Shown here piece after piece: positions 1-10,842 of a DNA stretch of 64,000 nucleotides. The position numbers and the translations under genes are program-made. A model generated the notes under the pieces. It was not told the DNA's origin, searched no databases, and saw only the letters and a list, made by a program, of their open reading frames with translations. Every line of letters starts with the position of its first letter. The stretch's first letter is position 1. This DNA comes from Polyporus tsugae (lineage: Eukaryota > Basidiomycota > Agaricomycetes > Polyporales > Polyporaceae), in assembly GCA_024305745.1 (NCBI GenBank), contig JAHRBS010000014.1:2115501-2179500 (forward strand), in the 5' to 3' direction.

Positions 1-88
1 TTGAACTTTGTTGCTCCTGACAAGGCCGTCGGGGGATCCCATCGTCGCATCCGGGATACTTATAGTTGCATGCCCTTTCCCTGAGCCG

Positions 89-1586
89 ATGTCGGATATT
101 CTCTCACCCCCCCCGCGCCCTGACCAGCACTATGTCGGAGGCAGATCCGACGTTCCCTCTGCCGAAAGCTCTGGTGCGCCTTGATTGATTCCTTTCCCAC
201 TCTGTGCGGAACAAATGCTCAGCTATACCGCCTGTGTCTAGCTCGTTGCACTGTTCCTGGAATCCATCCTCGTCGGCATCTTTGCCGTTTTATATGTAAT
301 ATCGATATGGATCCTCATATATCGCCAGAAACATTCTCATCGCTCGAAACTTAACAAGAGGCTGTTGGGGACAGGCACCGTCATGTTCATCCTCACCATC
401 ATAGTGAGTACCCTCTCGTGTCACGCCCATTATCCATAATTACTAGGGCGTCCTGAGTTCTAACTGTACGACCCCAGCATATGGCTTTCGACATCCAAAG
501 AGCGATGGAGGGGTTTCTCACGCATGGCGACACTCAAACAGGCACCTCTGAATTCTTCAAACAGCTGAAAAATCCGCTCTTTGTCGGTAAGTCGACCATA
601 TACATTACGCAGACGTTGGTCGGGGACGCGTTCGTGGTATGGTGTTTCATGTTTCTATGAGCGGGCTGGGCTGATGGGGGCTGCATGCAGACATATCGCC
701 TTTACGTCGTATACAACCGGAATCCGTGGATCGCTGTCCTTCCCCTCGCCCTCCTGGTTGGCACTGCCAGTACGCTCTCTCTCTAGTTTGTGTCTATGAA
801 TGTACTTTTGATCACGCGTTGGCCTACTAGTCTCAGGCTACGGCGTTCCCATCAACGTCGCGCGAGGGGGAGACTCCGAGACCATCTTTTCGAGCCACCT
901 CGCTCCTTGGATAACGTCGTTCTTCGCGCTTTCTCTGATAACCAACGTCCTCGCGACAAGTGAGTATTACTCCCTTTGCCTTCGTGCCTCTTACCTCGAC
1001 CTTGCACTCGGTGAAGCTCATTGGGCCGCGGAACGTTCCCAGTCCTCCTTTCAGGGCGCATCATGTGGTCGCACTACAAAGTCAAACAGTACCACGCAGG
1101 GACGCGCTGGAGCGTCGTCGAGACGATCGTCCAGTCCGCAGCCCTCTACTCCGCCGCGCTCATCTCTCTCCTCGCGACGTACGTCGCCGGCTCAAACGCG
1201 CAGTACGTCTGCCTCGACGCGCTCCAGCCCATCATCGTAAGCACGGCTGCCACTTGCACGGACGCGCGTGCGGAGCTGAAGCGGCGACTCGCACTTCGCA
1301 GGGCATCACATTCACGCTGATCATCATCCGCGTCGGCCTCGGCGAGACGACGAGCGAGCACTCGAAGGGGCACAGGGTGCCGGCGGACGCGGGAGGCGCA
1401 CCTCCGCTGGGGTCGCTCCCGAGCCACGTGGAGCCGTACTCGCTGCGACCGCTCGCTGTCAATGTCTCGGTGTCGAGAACGTACGATCGTGCGAGCTTCG
1501 AGGTGTACGACCAGAAGGACGCGGCTGCCAGTGCCGTCAGTGGGTCGGATATTGAGGACGGGCACGGACACAGAGGCTCTCTATGA
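89..1586 (+). CDS. Seven-transmembrane fungal membrane protein, copy 1
   Basis: Multi-pass membrane protein of a family expanded in mushroom-forming fungi; biochemical role unknown. Exons that join in phase are 242-403, 478-636, 691-769, 837-959, 1055-1236 and 1302-1586, all with GT-AG introns. Family landmarks in order: a first helix (LVALFLESILVGIF), a second ending MFILTII, then YITQTLVGDAF, TYRLYVVYNR, a helix rich in SLITNV, the VVETIVQSAALYSAAL helix, and the last helix TLIIIRVGLGE, followed by a hydrophilic tail of about 80 residues. The first exon is unsure: ATG at 89 gives 15 codons to a weak GTCGGA donor at 134, needing a 108-nt intron. The rest looks intact. It heads a tandem pair with the broken copy just downstream. 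Confidence 0.7.
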
Positions 1587-1788
1587 CTCCGCCATGTCGG
1601 AGAGGGATTGTAGTTCGATATTTATCGAGGTCACTGGCATAGTGCACTTCTGGAGGGTCAGCGTTGTGCTGTCAGGTTCGCTAACTCTTTTGGTTGGAGT
1701 TTACGAGAGCGAAACCACCTGAGAGGTTCGCCAAATGTGGGGTTAATCTGTTCTAGTTGCGTCATCACCGAGTGAAGGTCACCCCTCG

Positions 1789-2812
1789 TTGCGAAGGTGG
1801 CTCGGCCGGACAAGATCTTCGGACGCCTTCGTGGTATGGTGCTTCACACTCGCTCGCGCGCGTTTGTCGGGTGCTGACCAGCGAGTGCCAGACATATCGG
1901 CTCTACGTCGTGTACAAACGGAATGTGTGGCCGCTCGACCTCCCTCTCATGCTCCTGGTCGGCACCAGCGGTATGTTCACTCTCTTTCGCGACCGTAACT
2001 GGATAGCTGATTGCGCCCTCGACTTGAACGACTGCAGTCGCGGGCTACGGCGCGTGCTACTCGCTCACACACGCGCAAGGAGCGGTATTCGAAGCGAACA
2101 ACCTCCGCCCGTGGATCGCGTCCTTCTTCTCGCTCTCCCCGACCATCAACGTCCTCGCAACCAGTGAGCGTCCCCACTCCCTCCCGCCTGCCTTCCCCTT
2201 CCCCTCTCCCCTTCCGTCCCGAGAAACTCACACTCACGTGTCTCCGCCATTGACAGCCCTCCGAGTCCTCGCGGCGGGCATAATGTGGTCGAAGCACAAA
2301 GTGAAGAAGTACCGCACGAGCTACGTCGCGCTCACGCACTGGGCCATCGTCGACCATCGTCCAATCCGCTGCCATCTACTCCGCCGCGCTCATCTCCCTC
2401 CTCGCCACCTATGCCGTCCACTTCAACGCGCAGTACATCCGCATCGACGCCCTCAACCCCGTCATCGTAAGCCTCCCCCCCCTTCCTCCTCCCCCGCGCA
2501 TACCGGGCTGACATGACCGCTCCATCGCAGGGCAGCACGTTCACGCTTCGGATCATCATCCGCGTCGGCCTCGGCGAGACCGCGAGCCTGCACTCCAAAG
2601 GCCACATTGCGGACTCGCTCGGCGGCGCGCCCTCAACGCTCCACAGCCCCGGCCAGCCGTACCCCCTCCGCCCGCTCGCAGTCAGCATCTCCGTCGCGCG
2701 AACGCACGACCGGGCCAGCTTCGACACGTACGACCAGAAGGCCGCCGCGGCCGAGTCGGACGTGGACATCGAAAGCGCGCACGATTTGCGAGTCTCGCCG
2801 GGGTTACAGTAA
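1789..2812 (+). pseudogene. Truncated, frameshifted tandem copy of the 7TM gene (copy 2)
   Basis: Begins about 200 bp after the stop of copy 1 and matches it from the YITQTLVGDAFVVW region onward. A DAFVVWCF remnant is at about 1830 and TYRLYVVYKR begins at about 1891; helices 1-3 are missing. The C-terminal exon (about 2531-2812) reads well, with IIRVGLGET and the tail. In the conserved WxVVETIVQSAA helix the spacing is two nucleotides shorter than in copy 1, near 2351-2358, which throws the frame. The next stretch (QSAAIYSAALISLLATY) lies in another frame. The missing 5' half plus this 2-nt deletion make it a pseudogene. It is probably a partial tandem duplication. Confidence 0.75.
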
Positions 2813-3021
2813 GACGTCCGAGTCGTGAACGTGAACGTGCACGTGGACCGCTTGCGCTTTGACTCTGCTTCGGGCGGGGGAGTTGGGAGGGATGCAACTT
2901 TTATACCAAGTATACCATACGATCGTACAGTAGACAGTGTACTTGCCGAGATGTTGTTGTGGTGCGCTAGCTGGATTCTGTCATGTACTGTCTGTCTGTC
3001 TGTAATAATGAAGTGTAGCGT

Positions 3022-5067
3022 CTATCTATTAATACTGGATTTGGTCTCTCCCTTGTGAAGTATCCGTACCTGTACGGTGGAAGGGTAAAGACGGCACCCC
3101 GGAGGCGATAGAGAGTACGCAAAGGAATGTGATCGACATCGAGCCAAAACGAAGAGATAACGTACATGCTCCGAGAGATTTCCGTACAGTCTATAACGTA
3201 CATACCACGCCCTCGAAGTTCCAAAAGAATGTGTGCCCTTCCCGCGTGACGACGCGGGGTCAGTGCATCTCCGACGACTCCTCCGATGCGGACAGAGGTC
3301 CTTCCTGGCGGTTGCAAATAGCCAGCACGAGTCAGCCTCCGCCCAATCCGCATTAGACAATATGCGCGTCCTAGCACGTACCTCAGGACAGGACACAAGG
3401 TATTCGTCCGCTTCACAGATGTCCAACGACGCCCCACTCAGTCTCGTCTCGACCGGTGGCGTCCGCGGACTGTGCAAGTCGACGCTCTCGTAATAGTCCG
3501 ACGTCGTCGATACCGACACGTGTATCGCGATCGGGCTCTCCACACGAAAACGCCGCTCTGTCCGCTCGCGCTCGAGCACATGCGCGTGCGAGTGCCCCTC
3601 GCGCTCGACGTCGGCATCAGCGTCGACTTCGACTGCGCCCTTCCCATGGCAGTCGCTGCCTTCCGTGAGCCTGAGAGTCGAGGAGAGCGAGAGCGCCGAA
3701 GTGCCGTTGGCGGAAAGCATTGAGCGATGCCTGGATGCCGCAGCACTCGCGCTCGCGCTCGACGAGATGCGCATGGCGATTACCAGGAACACCAGCCCCT
3801 GCATTCGCGTTGCCCGCGGACCCCGAGAATAGAGTGTATGCGTCGGAAGGCGCGGTGGGGTAAAAGGGGGGGGTAGACAAGGCGGTCAGTTGAAAGCCCG
3901 GGGCGACTGGAGACGGTGACGGGGAACACTCACGATGACAGACGGGAACACGCTGTGGCACGCTGGGAAGGCCACCGTGGAACTCGCGAAGGACGTCACA
4001 GCGAGCGAGATGGACGCGACGGAGTATATCGCGGCGGACTGGAGGATGGACTCGACAACACGCCACGTCATACTCTTCAGACGTCCGTCTTGCGGGCCCA
4101 TGGAGACGCGGAAGAGCTTTGGAGTGCGCGACGTGAACCACAGTATACGTGCCATGATGAGGCCTGCAGTTCTGATATTTGAACCTCGGATAATGCAATC
4201 AAGGACCGTCAGTGCTCACCGCTCGATAAAATGTTCGTCGCGACTGAAAGCACGAAGAACGCGTTGGAGAGCACCATGATGTTCAAGCCCCAAGCTTCCG
4301 GCGCGTAGGGCCCCGCGAGAGACACAAAGTAACCAAGGACTGGGGGGGCGCATGTCAGTGAATGGCTGACAACGATCAAGGTACAGAAGCATACCGAGTT
4401 CCCCGGCGAGGAGAATGAACGGGGGTATAATCACCTTAAATGAGCGGTCCCAGACTACATAGGCACGGTACATCTAATATACAAAGTCAGACACTCTAAT
4501 GGATGTGGGAGCGTGAATAGGGCGTCATACCATGATTCCGTCGCCAATGAGCAACTGGGTGACGTACACTGCGAACTTCGCGGCGCCGAATCCGTCAGTG
4601 ACCGCGTCCAGAGCGTTGAGTCGCACTGCGATGGTCACAAGATTATAATGCTCAGTCAGAAAGCCTGACAGTATGATATGGATATCAATGGCCTCGTGCT
4701 ATATGCGATCCTGCGTAAGTTCGAGAACATGGGAGACGAATGGAAGGATCTCACTATGAGGGCAAGCATAAACATCGCTGTGCTCGCTGACAGAAGCACA
4801 AGATGGCGCCTTGAACGCGCAGGGGCTTGCGATTTGTGTCGACGAAGCAGGGTACATCCGCAAATACCATATGTAACCACCAGTGTCCCGAAGGCAATGG
4901 ACTCCAGTACCACGGAGATAATTCCGGCGGTCAGCGTTGGCCGAACTGTATCAAGATCGACCACCTATATGTCGTGGATGTCAGGGATATCAGGGACAAG
5001 TGGTAGCACGAAAATTAGATCTTACCGGGTAATCGCCAGAAATCACGTCGTCGATGGCCATGACCAT
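3022..5067 (-). CDS. Seven-transmembrane fungal membrane protein, copy 3
   Basis: Same family as copy 1, opposite strand, so the two loci converge. ATG at 5067 starts a short first exon (MVMAIDDVISGDYP) followed by a GTAAGA donor. Later exons read: helix 1-2 (SVVLESIAFGTLVVTYGI then FMLALIV, about 4964-4770), KFAVYVTQLLIGDGIM (about 4620-4532), YRAYVVWDRSFKVII (4473 down), a GYFVSLAGPYAPEAWG exon, WRVVESILQSAAIYSVASISLAVTSF (4155-3930), and the last helix GLVFLVIAMRIS (about 3804) with a long Ser/Arg/Asp-rich tail. The open frame runs to 3022, but an intron in the tail is possible (donor-like GTACGT near 3385), so the C-terminus is uncertain. No lesion seen. Function unknown. Confidence 0.7.
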
Positions 5068-6456
5068 GTCGACGACGCAAGGGAGACAGATAGAGGTGGT
5101 TCGAGGGAGGGGGCAGCTCTGAGAGTAAGCTAGAAGGTGCATATAAGCAGTGCAAATTCGTGCGACAACAGCACGGCGTTACAGTGGCGAAGATGGGTTG
5201 TCGTCGGTCATCAGAAGGCCCGGGGAACAACGCGATGGAGACTGTGCGCAAGGCGGAAGTGACTGGCGCGACGCCAGCTACCTCGCTTCCCCTCATATCC
5301 CAGCTTCGTGAGGCACACGGACGCAGAGCGAGGAACAGGGAGTCATCTGCCAATGCTCGAGAGTAACAACCCGTGTGCTGCGTTTGGGAGGCAAACTGAG
5401 CGATATGCCAAGGCGTCTCGCGTGGGATAGATGCATTCGAGCAGGGAAGCGCACTCGCAAGATGAGGGCAGTGCGCGTCAGAGATCCCCACGCCAAGTCT
5501 GTCAAAAGATATCATGAGTGTTCGAGGTAGCAACCTCTCAATCTGACATGAAGGCCATACCTTTGGGTGCCACACAGAGCACGTATCGCAAGTTTGGATT
5601 TGGGGATAGCAGTTGGAGGGAGGACGAACTCAGACGAAGCTAGTGTGTTAGAACGGAGATAGGATCAGTAAAAGGTATCCCGATCATAAACCGAGCGAAT
5701 GACGTGGAAACCAGAACGACTCTGAAGGCAGATAGACTGGCGAGAAAAGGCGAGCCTCCACGTCATATACCCATTAAAAAAGTTGGACGAACATTTCATA
5801 TATCCAATTTCCTATCCTTGTTTGAAGACCAGCCTCCACATTGCATATGCATATGACGGATGTCGAATGTCCCGAAGCTGGCTACTTCGCATGCGCAGTG
5901 GGGCCAACGCGTTCTCCGGCAGGTATGCGACATCATTTTTCGGAAAGTGGGAGTGGCGATCGCGGAGAATGTGATACACTGTGTTTGGCGGCATGGATGT
6001 CGTGAATGTAGAGTGGCCAGAGGGAGACAAGGAGACGGTGGTAGATTTCGAGGGGTCAAAGCAATGTAAGCGCCACGGTATGCGGGAGTCGGCGGTGGGA
6101 ACCTGAGGCGGCCCGGGGCCGACTCTGCCGTACTACTCAAGCCATCCACCAGCGGATGTGCCAGTGGGGGATTTTACTACGGCCTAGGCCAGACTGGAGA
6201 AAGGCCTACCCCCGCACATGGATACCGCCAGTGTCAGTGTGTAGACAGTTTCGTAGCAGTTAGACCCTGAGGGCGCAGGAGAGGATTGATTATTGAGAGA
6301 CCCTCAGGCTCGTCACGGTCGTTTGCAAGAACGCGGACCCTTCAGGCGATTCAGTACCGATACGAATAAGTGCCATGAATCTACACTACAGGGTATTAAG
6401 AGTTATACAACTCCCCTCCTCTTGCTCCGCATCCCTACCTACAACTCTCCGGCAGG
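5068..6456. other. Intergenic stretch without a recognisable gene
   Basis: About 1.4 kb. Open frames here (for example minus 5575-5015 and minus 6030-5812) have no domain, no splice pattern and no similarity to the families in the window. The first overlaps the 5' end of 7TM copy 3. The minus-strand frame at 6030-5812 looks a little protein-like but is too short to call. Confidence 0.5.
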
Positions 6457-7747
6457 TCAACAGACTGAGAAGCTAACGTCATGACACGGATACAATAGTA
6501 AGGTCGACATTGGATGAAATACAAGGAGGTCGATATGCTTACCTTCCGAGTCAGTGTGATCCCTACGCGCGCCCAACTCATCCAGAATGGAACACTTCAT
6601 CCTTAGACTTGCCCTAACCAGATCCACAGGGATAGGCTCCAGGGGCGAATGAGCACCTACCCCCATCCACGGTCGTATACGACAAATGAAGCTATTGGCA
6701 AACGGCGTGAATGTAACGTATACAATCCTGCACATTTCCCAGCGCCAAAGTTGTTGTCTGAGAACCTGGAGGTAGATCCAGTTCTCCGAATCAGACATAC
6801 GGACGCCGAGATCGGGTTGACAGAGGCGCCGTAAAGCACCCCACCCTTGCCTATCCACGCATGGATTTCCATCGACGATGAGCTGACCATACTCGCTCAT
6901 GAGTATTCCACCCCGGCGACACCAGTACTCCTCCCGCTCTGCCGAGCCAATGTACGGCGGGCTAGAACCGTCCTGTCTGCACGGGAACACTTCATCGAGA
7001 GACAGTGGGATGTCTTCTGGGGATGATGACGAAGATACCTCGTTTGGAGCAACCAAGGTGAGAAAGACGGTCTTAGGAGGCTCCCAGATAGCATGACCCG
7101 GGACGGCCAGTTCAATCAACGAGACCCTTATGCCATAAGGTTCAGTTCATGAGTACAGTTCGTACGGCACAGAGCATATTTTATCACATACCGAACGACA
7201 ACATTCCGCACATACGCCAGCACGGGCAACCCACTCTGCTCGGAAACGACGCTCCCGTCCTCCTGCCTGACAACCCCCTCCGGCAGCTCCCCGTGTGCGA
7301 CGTCCCACAGGCTGACCATCTCGTTCGCGTACCCGGTCCACCGGAGGTCGATCGGTGGCTTCGGCGTCGTCAAAAGGTCGCACAGGCCCTACAGCTCGTA
7401 GAACCGCGCGTCCTCGAGCAGATAGCGGTGCAGGACGGAGACGTCCATGTGGCATGACAGCGAGTGCGCCTGCGCAGCGAGCGGGAGGACGGGGTATCCG
7501 GAGAGGTAATCGACGACGATCGCGAACGTCGTCGGGTTGCGGTGGAGCCGGAGTACGCGCGTAGTCGCCTCGGCGAACCCAGAGGAGAAGCAGTTGCTGA
7601 AGAAGTTGGGGCGTCGAAGTGGATTTGGGCGTGGTCGAGCTGGAAGGACTTGCCCCGCACGATGACGGTGTAGACGTTGTTTGTGCCATCTTGCGACGCG
7701 GAGGGGGCGATGGGAGGTGATTGGGAGGACATGGTGGTGGTTCGCAA
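6457..7747 (-). pseudogene. KCTD-like BTB/POZ gene, copy A (broken)
   Basis: BTB/POZ domain of the potassium-channel-tetramerisation type, which mediates protein oligomerisation. ATG at 7732 or 7747; the domain begins with VYTVIVRGKSFQLDHAQIHFDAP, then continues one frame over with NFFSNCFSSGFAEA, YLSGYPVLPL and LHRYLLEDARFYEL. Two lesions are visible. The first is a one-base loss within a G run near 7605-7611 (plus strand), between HFDAP and NFF. The second is an in-frame TAG at 7389-7391, where copy B has CAG. The frame then continues GLCDLL..DLRWTGYANEMVSLWDV to about 7190. A short intron (donor GTACGA) likely leads to the downstream 7119-6457 exon, whose VFLTLVAP stretch fits the C-terminal region of copy C. 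The G-run change could be a sequencing error; the stop is a separate substitution. Confidence 0.7.
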
Positions 7748-7779
7748 GTCGGATTGCGTGAGAGAACCGATACGAACAC

Positions 7780-8099
7780 TTACTTAACAGTCCTGCATGT
7801 GCTGCGGTAATCCTGTCGAGCCGAGGTGCTTCGATCCATCCAGCTTCGGCTGGTTCACCGTCTTTCCGTAAGGCCGGTATCTGATAGAATAGAAGTGCGA
7901 GGATTTTGCTTATTTCTGTACGAACCGGGACAGAATCGGGCACGCGGTGAAGAGCATGCCATGACCTGGACGGGATCACGCACATACCGTGTTCTATAAG
8001 GGATCCCGAACGAGAGTACTATGCGACTCTAATCACCTCCCTGCACGCAGAACGTGAGCATAGGTCTCGTTACATATAATATGCGAAAATTGTCACTCA
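7780..8099. other. Spacer between KCTD-like BTB copies A and B
   Basis: About 320 bp with no coding signal that I can support. It separates the 5' end of copy A from the 3' end of copy B on the same strand. Confidence 0.4.
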
Positions 8100-9252
8100 C
8101 CTCGTCCCCCACCCTCGGAACTCGGACCTTCTGCCTGCCTCGTCCGAAGCCTCGCACACACCAGATTCACCGCCAACGCATCTTCCGGTGCGCTAGGTCC
8201 CACCTGATGTCCTCGTGAAATAAGTCGACACAGGGCCTCGTCCGCCCACCACCCAAGGGATATTTTTTTCTCTCCACCGCGATATCCTTCCGTCCGCCTC
8301 GAAATCGTCCAACAGTCTCACTCGCGCGGCTTCGTCTATGTCAAGGTCATCGTCGAGCGCGCAAGCCTTGGCGAAATCGCCTAGCTCCCCATCGATCTGG
8401 AATCCTGCACCAGTCGCCCATCTAGCTGTTCCCAGTGATCATCACGCCTTACGGCCGTGCAGAAACATCCATAGCTGCCGCTCGGCGTATGACTGGACAT
8501 TAGCGCAGAAGGGCTGGCTTGTGGTGAAGGGTTCAGAATATGTCGGTGAACGGCCCCGTAGTCATGGTGGAGGGTGATGTGAGTCGAGGTGAAAGCGCCA
8601 AATAGCAGTCCGCCCTAGAATAGCGGCGTGACTAGAGTGTCCGCTTAGCCATCTCCCCCCTCACCGTAACGTTCAAAAGCAACCTGGGTTAAGAAGTCAC
8701 ATTCGGACGCCATGAATCAGCCAGGAAAATGCGTACGTGAACACAACGTCCTTCGCAAACACCAGCGGAGGAAGGTCGCTGCTGAGCGACACGAGCGTCC
8801 CGTCATCGCGGCGAACGATCGCGGCGGGTAGAGTCCCCTTCACGACGTCGCGCAGGCTGACCATCTCGTTTTCGTACCCCATCCACCGTAGGTCGATCTC
8901 TAGGCCGCGATTCTCCAGTAGCTCGCAGAGCCTCTGCAGTCCATAGAACTGTGCGTCCACGAGAAGGCAGCGATGCGCGGTCGCCAGATCCATGGTCGAG
9001 GGTATAGCTTGAACGGACAAGGGCAGGATTAGGTACCCGCTCAGGTACTCGACGATGACTGCAAAAAGCGTTGGGTTCCGACTCAGCCTGAAGGTGCACT
9101 TGGCCGACTCTGCGAAGTCCAAGCAGGCGGTGAAGTAGTTTGAGGAGTCAAATGTGATCTGATCGTGATGCAGCTCCGAGAGACGCTCTCCGCGGAGGAC
9201 AACCGTGTAGATGTCGTTCAGTGGAGAATAGAGGTGTTTGGGAGTCCGACAT
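8100..9252 (-). pseudogene. KCTD-like BTB/POZ gene, copy B (probably broken)
   Basis: Second head-to-tail copy. ATG at 9252 reads MSDSQTPLFSTE, but the domain (NDIYTVVLRGERLSELHHDQ, then FTACLDFAESAKCTF, YLSGYLILPLS and VDAQFYGLQRLCELL) is in another frame, so a one-base change is needed near 9218. From there it is open to a stop at 8697, ending DVVKGTLPAAIV and PPLVFAKDVVF. A C-terminal piece (WWADEALCRLISRG, then NLVCARLRTRQ) lies about 8150-8290, matching the distal part of copy C, but stops and frame changes lie between. Its 5' end is close to the divergent plus-strand BTB gene starting at 9488, so the two may share a promoter region of about 235 bp. Confidence 0.65.
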
Positions 9253-9487
9253 GTTCTAAGGAACAAGGAGGAAGAGGAGGCGCAATAGTAAATGGTTGCC
9301 CACTTGTCGGAGTGTAGTAGTAGAAAATATTGTGAGCGTCCGGGACGACCGTAACATGATCCTATTAATGGCTGTGCAACAGTCAAGCGCCCACTCCCTT
9401 TTTGGTCCGTGCCACCACGGTCCACGTCGACCACGACTTTGATTCGGTGTTGGAGCGTCCGCCGTGTCAGTCCGTTAACGTCGCCAC

Positions 9488-10636
9488 ATGTCCTCCGTTG
9501 AGGTATCCAGAAAGCGGGCCTGTTTCGATTCCCCAACCCCAATTGCAGGACATGCGGAGCACGCGACCGAGACAAAGCATGACGACGAGTTCTGGTTCGA
9601 AGACGGGAGCATCATCCTGATCGCCCGCGACATCGAGTTCCGAGTCTACCAGGGAATCCTAACTTAGCTAGTCGCTCTGCCGTCTTCCGCGACACGTTCT
9701 CCCTCCCGCAGCCGGAACCATCGTCGACATCGGTGGGATCATCGTCACCCTGCACACCCTGCCCAGTCGTCCATCTAGCGGACGACTCGCCGGAAGACGT
9801 TCGTGAGCTGCTCCGGTGCCTCATGCCTGGCAAGGAATCCTCCACGTCAGTTAGTCCTACTTTCTCATTTTGTAGGACGTTCTAACAAATGTCCAGACCG
9901 TTTTCGCCGGACGCCCGCCCCACGTATCAGGCGGTCTCCGCGTGCGTCCGCCTGGGCCACAAGTACCAGCTTGATCATCTCTTGACACTTGGCTATCTTA
10001 GGCGGTACTACCCCACTGATTTTAACACCTACGCCAATTTCCCCGCACCCCCTCCATCGTTCAGACCCATCCATTCCATCGGCGTCGTCAACCTCGCCCG
10101 TCTCACCGGCGCACACGACCTCCTCCCCGTCGCCCTCTACGAATGCTGTTCACTCGAAGCCATGGAGCTTCTCGGAGGCTTTCGACGGGACGACGGGACG
10201 ACGGGACAACGGGACGACGGGACAACGGGACGACTGGACGACGGGACAACGGGACGACGGGACCCACGAGTCGCTCTCCAGCGCTGATGTCGCCCTATGC
10301 TTCAAGGCCCAGGCCGCGCTTTCGAAGACAAACGTCGAGCGTGCCGTCGGCCTGACGATAGCGACCCAGTACGCTCCTCCCCACATGTACTTCCTCAACT
10401 GCAAGATTGCGTTGGACAATATGTCAAAGAATCACTTGATGCAAATGGGGATGACGGTCAACGCCAGGGCCCTTGCTCCGCGGGCTTGGCAAGTGCAAGG
10501 TCCACCGGGATCATCTCCTCTTTGTGCTATTTGTCTGGCCTTCCTTCAGAACCATGATATGGCACAGAGACAGGGGATTTGGAACTGTTTGCCTGGTCTC
10601 GTGGGAGTTACTGTAGAGGACTGGAAGCAGGTGTAG
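9488..10636 (+). pseudogene. BTB/POZ gene of the DEFWxEDG type, broken by an insertion and a minisatellite
   Basis: Start MSSVEVSRKR at 9488; the family signature DDEFWFEDGSIILIARDIEF then RVYQGIL follows. At about 9658-9666 the sequence has five extra bases relative to the family frame (GIL then ASRSAVFRDTF), which creates a TAG and a frameshift. Intron 9846-9896 has a good branch-like CTAAC. Exon 2 carries YQAVSACVRLGHKYQLDHLL and IGVVNLARLTGAHDLLPVAL. At 10187-10258 an 8-bp repeat has expanded inside the GFRRDDGT motif. Downstream (HESLSSADVALCFKAQAAL to GLVGVTVEDWKQV) is open but shifted by one base, as expected for 64 extra nucleotides. The C-terminal CAICL..RQGIWNCLPGLVGVTV block is typical of the family. 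Not functional as read. Confidence 0.8.
10187..10258 (+). repeat. 8-bp minisatellite inside a BTB coding sequence
   Basis: Nine consecutive 8-bp units of GGGACGAC or GGGACAAC (one starts TGG), followed by a degenerate GGGACCCA. The repeat sits in the codons for the conserved RRDDGT motif, where paralogues have only one such unit. Since 8 is not a multiple of 3, the number of units decides the downstream reading frame. Confidence 0.95.
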
Positions 10637-10842
10637 GATCATCCCGTTCTTTCCCATTGTGCACCAATACATGTACAGTAAACCCTCGTTACCATTCACA
10701 AGTCACACATCCACATCACTCGCTGCAAGCCTCAGGCGCTTAGTACAAACACAAGTTGCTTGACACAAGCAGTTGGGCGATAGAATGCCCAACGTTACAG
10801 AATCTAGAGTGCATGTGCAATAAATCGGAATTCATCCAGAAC

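Noticed and set aside
1146..1571. Antisense frames inside the 7TM, HET and BTB genes
   Set aside because: Shadows of GC-rich coding sequence on the other strand.
5015..5575. 186-codon minus-strand frame upstream of 7TM copy 3
   Set aside because: It overlaps the 5' end of the 7TM gene in a different register and has no family signature.
5812..6030. 72-codon minus-strand frame with protein-like composition
   Set aside because: Too short, no start context or neighbours to support it.
10187..10258. CRISPR-like array
   Set aside because: Units are 8 bp and directly adjacent, without spacers, inside a eukaryotic coding sequence.
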